Below are positions 47,776 through 64,000 of a stretch of 64,000 nucleotides of DNA, in pieces (position 1 is the first letter of the stretch; the number at the start of each line of letters is the position of its first letter). The translations under genes were made by a program, and so were the position numbers. A model generated the notes under the pieces. It was not told the DNA's origin. It ran no database searches and saw nothing but the letters and a program-made list of their open reading frames with translations. Source of the DNA: Basidiobolus meristosporus CBS 931.73 (taxonomy: Eukaryota; Basidiobolomycota; Basidiobolomycetes; Basidiobolales; Basidiobolaceae); the NCBI GenBank assembly GCA_002104905.1, contig MCFE01000127.1, positions 62,001 through 126,000 on the forward strand. Direction: 5' to 3'.

Positions 47776-49156
47776 ACTTGAAGCCTTGTGCAGCGAGTAA
47801 AAGTATAGCGAAACGATACCCAAGCCCGCCAAATAGAGGACATTGATTTCTTTTGTATCAAACGGTTCCATCAACTAGCATTCACGCAATTGGAGCCAGG
47901 ACAATCAGTAATATAGCAGTCAAGAGAATGGTAGATAGATATAAATAAATGAAGGACCCCGATTTTTTTACGAAGATTGATTAAAATCTTTTCTAATAAA
48001 CCCATGAATGAAGTGAAAACATCTCTTGTGCATACCTTTTGACAACTTCCCGGAGTCTTCCGTTGTTGATGGTGACAACGAGGAGTATGAAATACATGGA
48101 CTCCACTGGGACAAGCTTGAGACTCATTAATTGGCGTATAAGCATATTATGGTGGAAAAAAGGTTGCTCCTTTGCTTCGGTAACAATCAAATATTGGCAA
48201 TATTCGGTGGTACAGAGAAGGATTTTTGATCAAGAACAACTACGGTTAATTCACATTATCGCTTTGAGCTGCTCGGGATAGTCGATATTCTGTGATGCCC
48301 TGAGATCGATATCCACCATTATCAGTAATTAAGAGACCTCTGAGGTTGTCTTACGCCTTGGAGTCGGGCAAAGGAACGAGTTCCTAAGTCAGTGTTATTT
48401 TGCAGTCAAATCTGTTGACGGAGATGGTAGTCTTTTAGTTGTTAATGCTTTTGTTGTACTGAATATGCGATAAGTGTAAGTATTAGTAAGGTTACACTCG
48501 CGGGATGCTTTGCAAGATCCAGTTATAGGGTAAAGATAGTAGTTGAACATTTTTAATAGCAAAATAGCACAAATCACGCCCTCAATTGGATTGACTTGGA
48601 TAGCTGGTGACAAAAAATGATGCCATATTCCTCTTCGTCTCTCAGAAGAGATAAGATCAACAGCGTATTGCAAACCTTGGCACATAAAGCATAGAACGAA
48701 TCGAAGGAACGCGGGTCAACCATGCTCCTGAAATGCATAGTGGTGAATTTCTCAGTGGAAGCGTTCAAGCTGTGAGAAAGCGGTACTTAACATCTCCAAT
48801 ATGTTCAAAGATATGTTTTGGATCGTGGTTCGAGGTGTACAAAAACTAGAATTACTGCAGACAAGCTTTGCTGGAATGTAGTTGAAGCGTTAATAAGTTG
48901 TGGATCGATCCCCAAGTGTGGTAGCGGAAACGCTTCGTCATTTGGTGTTTGAAGAGTCTTCGCTCGCCATGGATTTTTCGGAATGAGAACCATGTTTGTA
49001 CTATTTAACACTAAGCCTGCTGGACTGTCAAAATGCTGGATGGACACGTGCATATACACAGTTTTGATGTATTGGGATTAATTTTATTCCCAGATAAGCA
49101 ACTCTTTCTACTAAACATAGAGCACTTCATACACTTGACTCTACCTTTCGCACAAA
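47776..49156. other. 1.4-kb region with coding-like fragments, no clear gene
   Basis: Lies between the Tao3/Mor2 gene and the BLOC1S5-like gene. On the minus strand several fragments look protein-like (about 48805-49059, 48574-48768, 47993-48190). They cannot be joined to one gene without crossing stops, and no family was recognised. See findings. Confidence 0.4.
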
Positions 49157-49884
49157 ATGACTCAATACAAGCCGAACTATGAGACTGTCTTTGAAGGTAT
49201 CTTGCGCAACATCATGTGTTTGTCTTTAGTTTTCTCTAACTGTTCGTAGCCTGAACCTGATAACTTTATATTCTTTAGATGCGGTACACGTATTCGATAC
49301 CATATTTCATCACCCCAAGGAAAATCTCGAACGAGAAACCTCTTTTATTGTAGACGAATTTGAGGTTAGTGTGAAAAGTTCGTCGGCGGGCCTTATCTTT
49401 GCTCATTTTTTTCCAACTCAAGACTATACGTCAAGATAGAGAACCCGAAAATCTAAAGAGATCTCTGGAGAGCTTGAAAGCTGCGCAAGAAGAACTCAAG
49501 AGTCTTCGAGTTGATGCCGACACTAAGCTGGAAGAGCATCGAAAGAATGGTACTCTTTTCACGTCGATTCTCGACCAAGGATTCGAACTAACTATCCAAT
49601 AGTAAAAGAAATCTCTGAAAATTTGTACACCTTAAAATCCGCTGTCGATGTTGCAGAGGTAAGAAGGGCGGCATTCTCAAATATGAGCTAGTTCTAATTT
49701 AGGCCAACTATAGAATACTCGACGGAGCAAAAGTCAGCGAGTCCAACAAAAAGAAGCATTATTGCTTGAGCTTGAGCAAAAGCGACAACAACTGGACTTG
49801 GATTTGAAGTCGGAGTACAAGACTGTACTTGCCCAACATTCTGAACTGATTGCCCAAAGTTGGCAACAAAACATGGAATTATGA
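49157..49884 (+). CDS. Coiled-coil protein, probable BLOC-1 subunit 5 (Muted) homologue
   Basis: Five exons solved in frame: 49157-49196, 49279-49364, 49423-49549, 49603-49658 and 49714-49884, giving 159 aa. After about 20 residues the protein contains VFDTIFHHPKENLERETSFI followed by VDEFETIRQDREPENLKRSL. This has the order and spacing of the Muted family (a basic HRP/HPK motif, then E-x-F-V-x-EFE). The remainder is a continuous coiled coil (EALLLELEQKRQQLDLDLKS). BLOC-1 in fungi acts on endosomal maturation with Rab5 GTPase-activating partners. The family call is tentative because it rests on short motifs and coiled-coil content; a kinetochore or SNARE-like coiled coil is the alternative. 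All five exons have clean GT-AG borders, so the gene itself is well supported. Confidence 0.65.
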
Positions 49885-50222
49885 TAAATTTCTTGACTTT
49901 AGTTGATATATTTCCAATATGCGAAGTTGTTGATTGTTGTATTTCTTGGCACTGACATGGATTCAGCATGAGTACTGAAACTAGCAACAGTATCTTGGTT
50001 ATGTTCAATACAGATTACAATAAGAATTGCATAGTACAAACAAACATTCTTATTGGATTCCGCTTTATCTTATCAAGTTTATTTTAGCAGTTTACAGAAA
50101 TTGCTTGCCTTAAGGCAGTCGGTAGGCACGTGATTAATTGATTGGCATAGAGAGGTATATCTATCGATGACTCGTTCATTATTTTCAGATATTGAACTAC
50201 TGAGCTTTCAAGCAGACAAGTA
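49885..50222. other. Intergenic, no gene seen
   Basis: About 340 AT-rich bases between two plus-strand genes. Holds the Gup1 promoter. No supported feature. Confidence 0.5.
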
Positions 50223-52505
50223 ATGAGTGAAAGTACTTCACTTCGACATAGAGAGCTTCAAGATGAGGTTCATATGGTCGAGGATAGTGGCTCGTCAAGA
50301 GCTACCAAAAAGAAAATAGAATTACCACCTAGTCCCTCGCGGTGGTTTACTAAAGAATTCTACTTCTATTATTTCTTGTATATTGTATTTGCTCCTTATA
50401 TTCTTAAGGTCGCTTATGACTTCAGCTCAGGTATTTTTGGTGTGCCACCTGGTTCAACATTCCCTCAACTAAACTTGCTCATCACTATCGTGTAGAATCC
50501 CATCCTAATTATAAACTTTACTCCGACAAACTATCTGATGGTTGGTTGTTTGGTAGAAAAGTGGTATGTCAGCATCGAAAACGGCGAAAAATATTGATGA
50601 TATGGCTTCTAAGACTACAACCCTTATAGGACAATAGCGATTCTCAGTTTTCGGCAATACGAGATAATTATCAATACATTGGTTTATCTATGATGCTATA
50701 CCTAGTACTAAGCCAAGTCCTGGGGCGCATATACGACCAGAGAAGCGTGAAGCCTTACGACCGAGTCACTCCTCGAATTTTCTTCATCTTGGGATTCGCC
50801 CTGTTGTTTCTCGCCTTTGTATATGGCCTAAATGCCCTGAAAATCCTCAGCATCATATCTGTCAACTATTGGATAGCTAAAAGCTTCAAAAAAAGCCGAC
50901 TGAACCCAGTACTTACCTGGGTTTTTAACATGGCAATTCTATTTGCAAATGAAAAATACAGCGGATACCGCTATAGTATGATTAGCAACAAGTTGGCGTT
51001 CATGGTAATTTATCATCACTGCTCCCTTAAATCTCTACAGGCCGAGGCTAAGCAAGTTGTTCACTGTCCTAGGATGAATACTCTGGGCTCGTTCAGCATT
51101 GGTATGTGCTGTTCAATATCTCCATGCTTCGAATGGTTTCATTCAACATGGATTATTATTGGAGTCTATCCGATTCGTCACGAGCTTCTCTCTTACCTTC
51201 AGTAAGCATGTTTATTTTTACTTACCATATCGCAATATGCCATCTCATTAGAAGCTACAGAAGGAGAAGACGGCCGTCGAACCTACAAATGAGAAGGAGA
51301 GAGTCAATACTCCGTGCTCACCGTCAGATTACAATTACATTTACTATCTAGCGTATATTCTGTACACGCCATTGTTCCTAGCTGGCCCTATTATCACCTT
51401 CAACAATTTCATCTCGCAGGTAGTCTTCGATGCAATACTAATTAACAGTGAGCGTACACAAACTGATATTTTTGTGCCAACAGCTACGCTTTCCCTCCAA
51501 GGCGCTTTCCATCAGAAACACCATCATCTACGGACTTCGCGTTCTCGCCTCTATTCTGTTGATGGAAATCTTATTGCACTGCTTCTATGTGGTTTCTATC
51601 AGCAAAGCTAAAGCGTGGAGCGGATTTAGTCCTCTAGAAATGGGGATGGTTGGATACCTCAATCTAAAATTAATCTGGCTCAAGGTTGGATTGTTACGAT
51701 TTCATGGCTGTCTAGATTTCATGAACCTCAAGGTTATTTCTTCAGCTATTCATCATATGGCGCCTCTTCAGATTCTGGGCAATGGCAGATGGAATCGAAA
51801 CTCAAGAAAACATGCTACGCTGTATGAGCAATAATTATTCGGCGCTAGGATTCTGGAGAAGTTGGCATAGAAGTTACAACAGGTGGCTTATTAGGTAAGT
51901 TACGATGCATGATCTACAACTTGGATAGGTGTTAACAAGCAAAATCAGATATATTTATGTTCCTTTAGGAGGAACTAAGTACCAGATTTACAATATTGGC
52001 ATCGTCTTCACTTTCGTCGCATTGTGGCATGATATTTCCATGAATTTACTTGCCTGGGCCTGGCTTATTACTTTGTTCATTTTGCCCGAAATTGTTTGCA
52101 CTGCTCTATTTGCCAAGCCAAAGGTAGTTCCTATAGGTCCGTAATGTAATTAGTAGTTAGTTGACATTGCCTTCGAATAGTTCCAAGTCAAACCGTGGTA
52201 CCGGCATTTTGCTGCTGCTGGTGCAGTCGGAAATATTTTACTTATGATGACCGCAAACCTGGTTGGCTTTGCCGTTGGATTAGAGGGGGTACAGGAGATG
52301 ATAACCAGAATATTTGGAATAGATGGTAGAGTATATTCAAGCCATCCCTATCTGACCGATACATGGAGCTAACCGAGCCACCTCTTCATATACAGGCATT
52401 CTCTTCCTCAGTACGACGTTTTTGTGCATCTTTGCTACAGTTCAAATGATGTTCGAGATTCGTGAACACGAGCGTCGTAAACACGGCCATTATCTTAATT
52501 ATTAA
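50223..52505 (+). CDS. Gup1-type MBOAT membrane O-acyltransferase
   Basis: About nine exons; the first four are 50223-50430, 50496-50563, 50630-51004 and 51073 to about 51201. The protein (about 570 aa) is highly hydrophobic with some ten membrane segments. Gup1 hallmarks are [53 protein letters not shown] and [20 protein letters not shown] followed by [15 protein letters not shown]. The MBOAT active-site histidine lies in [17 protein letters not shown]. It ends [12 protein letters not shown]. Gup1 remodels the lipid of GPI anchors in the ER by adding a long acyl chain and also affects cell-wall and sterol organisation. All main blocks are present, so it should be active. It is the second MBOAT gene of the window but belongs to a different subfamily from the DGAT1-like one. 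Confidence 0.92.
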
Positions 52506-53089
52506 GCACTCGAGATTAAAATGAAATCTTGACTAGTGAAATGTTTTCTTGTACATTTGTCATTCTGAATCTTCAGACATTAGTACTCATCCTACGAAAA
52601 TAAATGTCTTGTTATTTACTTCTGAGAGATATTAGATGCTGGTGACAGAGAACCTTAATAAAACATTACCCGCTGAACTGTATACTTTCCAAGAATCTCG
52701 ATTGTGTGCATGACTGAATTATTTCTAGCCAACTCTTTAGAATGGTTTGTGAACATTTGGATGGCCAATTTATGCATGATACTGTTTATATTTAACATAT
52801 GTATTATTGTTGGTAGCATGAGTGAAACGGCTGGGTTTTAAATGCCGCAACATTTATGCAGTTTGTAAATAAAGCAACACACACCAAAAACGGAATGCTT
52901 TCACTCATATACCTGCTCGGATGTGATCAGTATCCTTTCAACTTAGACTCGAATTTTATCACATCGGCAGTCTTTTCTTTGAAGCATTCAATTTGTATTT
53001 AGCACTAAGCGATCTGTGGTGCCATAGAGAAGGTAACAAGAGACCGCGCGACTGGTTTTATTCCAACTAATTGTTTGTGTGTGTCCAGT
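52506..53089. other. Intergenic, no gene seen
   Basis: About 580 bases between Gup1 and the dipeptidyl-aminopeptidase gene (both plus). No supported feature. Confidence 0.5.
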
Positions 53090-56676
<3,587 letters not shown>

Positions 56677-57138
56677 GTCGTAAGCACTACTTTAATCTTT
56701 AATTTCCTTGGTTCAAAATAATTGGCGTGGATGGGATGAAACGTTCAAAAATGAAACAATGAGTATATACGGAGTCAAACCTAAACGAAATGGAACAAAC
56801 AAACATATTTTAAAGTGCTTTTGGGCGGTTCAGGGAAATTTACAAGCTAAACCAAATTTAAACATGAGGATAAATATGTAATAAACAGCAGATTTCGGGC
56901 TTTTTGGATGCAAGGTGGAACGAGTATAGAATGCCCTTCTGCCTAGATAATTTAAACAGCTAGAGAGCGGTACGTGACCACTCCCGTCAAATGATGCATA
57001 TATGTACATCCACTTCGTAGAATATTGGACAGAAAACAAGACAAGTAGTTTACGACGAAAGGTATACCTTTACCCCAGAGTTCCCCAGCCAAACCAAAAG
57101 GAATACCTCGGCTGCGCTCCGCCTATATATGATAGTTC
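56677..57138. other. Convergent 3' ends
   Basis: About 460 bases between the dipeptidyl-aminopeptidase (+) and the DUF1295 gene (-). A small open frame (56830-57039, -) shows no protein-like pattern. Confidence 0.5.
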
Positions 57139-58133
57139 TTATAATTGCTCCATGGAGCCGATTTTGTGGCCGACGTAAGTGGTTTTCCATGCAGGAGCGT
57201 ATCGGAAAATAGGCCATTCAAAAAAGAACACCGCCTTCGACCATAATGGCAGTCTAATATACAAATCTGAAGGCATAGGGATGAGCAGAGAGGTTCTATC
57301 AAGGTAGTCCTTGTAGGCGGAGAACTCGGGGCTCTCGTAGAATTTCTGTTGAGTGGATTTTTCTCTTTGCAACACGCCGGTTACAAAGAAAAGGCTGAAA
57401 ACTACAGTTATTGGGCTAAGGATGGAGACCCAATTGGTGGCCAATCCGGCGCTGATGGTGGGCTGCAGACAAAGTAGGAACATCCCCCACCAGGTTAGGA
57501 TTTCTCCGAGGTAATTCGGATACCTGGAGTAGGACCACAAGCCAGACTTGAGTATCTCAAGCTGGCCGAAGCGCTGGCTATAATGTTGATTCCTCTGGAA
57601 ATCGGCAACTAAATGAGCGTTAGTTATGACCAATCGATCAATGGATGGAATTGCGTGCCATACATACCGGCCCTGAATGTAAACCCGACTATCCAGAGGA
57701 TCAAGCCCAAGATATCGGTGACACTGCCAAAAGTGGGATTGCCACCGGCAGAAGGAGAATTCAGCATAGTGAAGGGTAGGGAAACTGCCCAAACCCAGAA
57801 GATTTGTAGAAGAGTGAATGACAAGTGGGAGAAGCATTTCACCTCCGCCTCGTCGTCCATCTGTGCATTATGGATTACCCGGAATATTTGATCCCCGGCG
57901 GCACGAAGGCCCCAAAAAACAACCAGAACAAATGCGATGATCTGTCTGGTGCTGTAGGTTTGGGCCAAAAGGAACGTCAACAAGGCAAGGAGGATGAAAT
58001 TGACGCTCCCGGCGAACAGTTTGAATTTCTCGACCCTAGCCACGAACGCGGTGAGGGAAAAGATCAGCTGATATGCTGCAACAACGAGTGCAGTAATAGC
58101 TAAGTAACGATCGTCCAATAGTTCAACACCCAT
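57139..58133 (-). CDS. DUF1295 / steroid 5-alpha-reductase-like membrane protein
   Basis: Two exons, 57668-58133 and 57139-57608, giving 311 aa. About seven hydrophobic segments fill the protein. The C-terminal signature of the DUF1295 and isoprenylcysteine methyltransferase/5-alpha-reductase fold is clear: GLWSYSRYPNYLGEILTWWG (RxPNYxGE), followed by SPEFSAYKDYLDRTSLLIPM. Members of this group are integral membrane enzymes using NADPH or SAM, and many are annotated as putative steroid dehydrogenases without biochemical proof. The N-terminal half has FVLVVFWGLRAAGDQIFRVI. Substrate unknown. The intron removes the break between FRAG and VADFQRN. Confidence 0.9.
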
Positions 58134-59491
58134 CTTTCAGTTAGAAAAGTTAGTTTGGTACGTTTAAGATATTACAAATGAGCAGGGTGTGGTGTAGTCA
58201 GCAGAATGCCTAGTTATATACGTTTCCAAGCCGTTGCGAGCTGAACAAGGGTAAATTGATGAAAAATCCGTGATTGTCCCGAAACATCGATCCTGCTGGA
58301 TTCTTATACCCTTAATCTCCTCAAACTCTTAAATTGATCTAGGAGTTTGTGTTGTACTTGCATCCGCGTTGTCTACGCCGACAATAATTCTTCGAAGTGA
58401 CATGGAACGTTCTAATGAAGATATCATTATCACCCAAACTGAGACCGCCTTTAATTAGAGTGAGACAACGGTCGCTTGACTGATTAGAACAAGGCGGCGC
58501 TTATTTGCATTCTCTAAGACAGGTATTTTTTATTGCCTGGTTTCGCTCAGTGGACACAAAGCTCGATGCCGAACTGATTGTGTAACTGCATTCAAGCTGT
58601 TAAGAATGATGGCTATTTGTAATACGTATGGAGTTGTTGGTCAAGATACATAGCACCACGTGTACAGTCAGCTCGCCTTTTGCATGATGAGTAGTCTGGA
58701 TGATTGCATGGAAAATCTCAAATGGAAATGCAGCCTCCACGGACACTTGGTCAATTCCCAAATATAAATCGGTTTCACGATCTTACACACACTTGGAATC
58801 GTTAAATCTTCATTTTGGTGTACTATTTACGAGCTCTGTCCATCCATTCTCTATGCGGTGCGTCGAAGAAATGGGTTCACGTTACCCAACATCCGTCTGA
58901 CCACTTGGCATAACTGATAAGCGCTTGTATCTGGTCCTGCTTTCCTCTGTGCCAAGATACTTCGCATGAATAAAGCTTTGGGAATTTAGAAAAAATTGGG
59001 TATATATGCTCTGGTCTATGTTAGGACTCGTAATGTGTTCCGAATACTTTTATATACATGTCAAACTAAAACCTCATATAACTCTATGTTACGATTACCA
59101 ACCGGTAGACAATACTCCAGATACTGGAATTTAGTAGAAATATATATTTATAACACCGCGTTTTTTAAGGATACTTCACAATCTAAATCTACTTGCCACC
59201 TAAAGAGTGAGTGAATTCCGAACGCAAGAATCATAAGGGATTCCAGAATTTCGCATGCACAATGATTTCTAATATTCAGCCCAAGATGGATGGATCAAAT
59301 ACGATACACAACATTCTCATCTGGATTGCTCAATAGCTCGAGTTGGTTTAGTTTTAGTCAACTTTACAAGTGGCCGCCACCAACTATGCTGGTTTGAAAA
59401 GCTGCCTGAATTTGTGACGAATTTTATTTTTATAGTTAAGATAATCTTAGATACTGTTGTGTTGTGGTTAGGTTGAAAGGATAGCAGAACT
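58134..59491. other. 1.36-kb intergenic region
   Basis: Between the DUF1295 start (-) and the Prp16 relic (+). Short open frames at 58700-58900 and 58996-59214 (+) have no domain or splice support. No repeat, tRNA or transposon seen. Confidence 0.5.
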
Positions 59492-63117
<3,626 letters not shown>

Positions 63118-64000
63118 TTGCATCATGAGGTTTATATATCTTGTACATTGGCGGTAGATCTAAGATAGAATCGAATCCATCCTTGAAGATATCCGGTATG
63201 ATTTTGGGTTGCAGCTCAAGCTCACCACCCTCTGTTCCATAGATTTTTATCATCGGAGTGATACTTGTTCTGCGTAGTACCGGTATATCACCACCACATA
63301 CATTTCTAAATCATACTTACGGAATAAACCTGGAATTCTCTTCGATCATGGTTTTCTCACACCACAGAGTCTGCTCTTATTGGGTTGAAATTGTGTCAAC
63401 TATTCTTGTAGACATAATGATGTATTAAATATATGGAAGTTGTAGAGCAATAGGTCGCACATAATACAGCAGCCATTCCAACCATGACCAAGGAATTAGT
63501 ACAGCAAGCAATAGCCTTAGTCAGGGTCCTTCTCCATGATATTTGGCCAACTTCTGGTTTTGTAAGCCAGTGCTTCACGCTTCCTATTGATTTCTAGCCT
63601 GCGCTCGTCGTTAGTTGATTTCCCTCTCTTGAACAATTCTCCACTTCGCAATCAACTGGCATTGGGGAAATCTGGCAATAACCATTCGGAATACACAATG
63701 CGATGGGTAGCGGAGGTTGTTTTACCCCCATAATGGGTATATTGCGATATGGCCACCGGCATCCATCAAGAAGCATTGCTCCATGGCGAAACGTTGATGA
63801 AGTTAATTGATCAATATGGGGATTGACTATCGATCCGTCAAGTTGGCTTCAGGATTTGCTGCTGGTTTATGATGGCCATGGCAAATCTATGTTTCTCCAC
63901 CATCGCGGTCACATCTCCATATTGATCTAACACTATCGTAGATGCACCAACTCCATCTACCCATGCGTCTAATATCCATTCATACACATTGAACAGCTGT
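63118..64000. other. Window end, no interpretable gene
   Basis: About 880 bases. On the minus strand, stretches such as WILDAWVDGVGASTIVLDQY (near 63925-63985) and LEINRKREALAYKTRSWPNI (near 63535-63595) look protein-like. They are separated by stops and no family is recognised. They may be a second decayed gene or exons of a gene continuing to the right. Confidence 0.35.

Noticed and set aside
50223..52505. Gup1 and the DGAT1-like gene as a tandem MBOAT pair
   Set aside because: They belong to different subfamilies and lie 35 kb apart, so they are not a local duplication.

Overview
The window is a stretch of nuclear DNA from a filamentous fungus, most likely an early-diverging (zygomycete-grade) lineage. 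The signs are many short GT-AG introns (about 45-70 nt), fungus-specific families (Crh-type cell-wall transglycosylase, a GATA finger with an 18-residue loop, a CreA/Mig1-type double C2H2 finger, Gup1, Tao3/Mor2) and the presence of genes that Dikarya often lack (a probable BLOC-1 subunit 5). The genus cannot be named from the sequence alone. No rRNA, tRNA, CRISPR array, intact transposon or biosynthetic gene cluster was recognised.

Layout. 0-9 kb: the 5' part of a small mitochondrial membrane protein gene (-), a short CreA/Mig1-like zinc-finger gene (+), a large DDT/WHIM chromatin-remodelling subunit gene (+), a charged nuclear protein of unknown function (-) and a secreted GPI-anchored Crh glucan/chitin transglycosylase (-). 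9-11.5 kb is gene-poor. 11.5-18.5 kb: GATA factor (+), DGAT1/ACAT-type acyltransferase (+), TauD-type dioxygenase (-), RAD51 (-). 18.9-30.6 kb is dense housekeeping: Sad1/USP39 (-), an ankyrin protein (+), mitochondrial NADP-isocitrate dehydrogenase (-), a small acidic protein (+), mitochondrial thioredoxin (+), a NIMA-family kinase (-), ribosomal protein eS17 (-) and the ribosome-biogenesis WD40 protein Sof1/DCAF13 (-). 31-40 kb: SH3-TBC RabGAP (+), a secreted cysteine-rich protein (+), NAP1 (-), long-form tRNase Z (-), ribosomal protein eL39 (+). 40-47.8 kb: a very large Tao3/Mor2/Furry morphogenesis gene (+). 49-58 kb: a BLOC1S5-like coiled-coil protein (+), Gup1 MBOAT (+), a dipeptidyl-aminopeptidase of family S9B (+), and a DUF1295 membrane reductase-like protein (-). 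59.5-63.1 kb: a decayed copy of the DEAH helicase Prp16/DHX38. The last 0.9 kb has no interpretable gene.

The genes are mostly unrelated single-copy housekeeping genes, not operons. Three ribosome-related genes (eS17, eL39, Sof1/DCAF13) share one gene structure, an intron placed directly after the ATG. Two MBOAT enzymes, a Crh enzyme and Tao3 touch lipid, cell-wall and polarity functions. The most unusual element is the Prp16 pseudogene: it is collinear with the whole family from N to C terminus but carries stops, frameshifts and a deletion of much of the second helicase half. Exon boundaries were worked out by hand from splice consensus and reading frame; for the multi-exon genes only the outer span is given as start/end, with exons listed in the text where they were solved.
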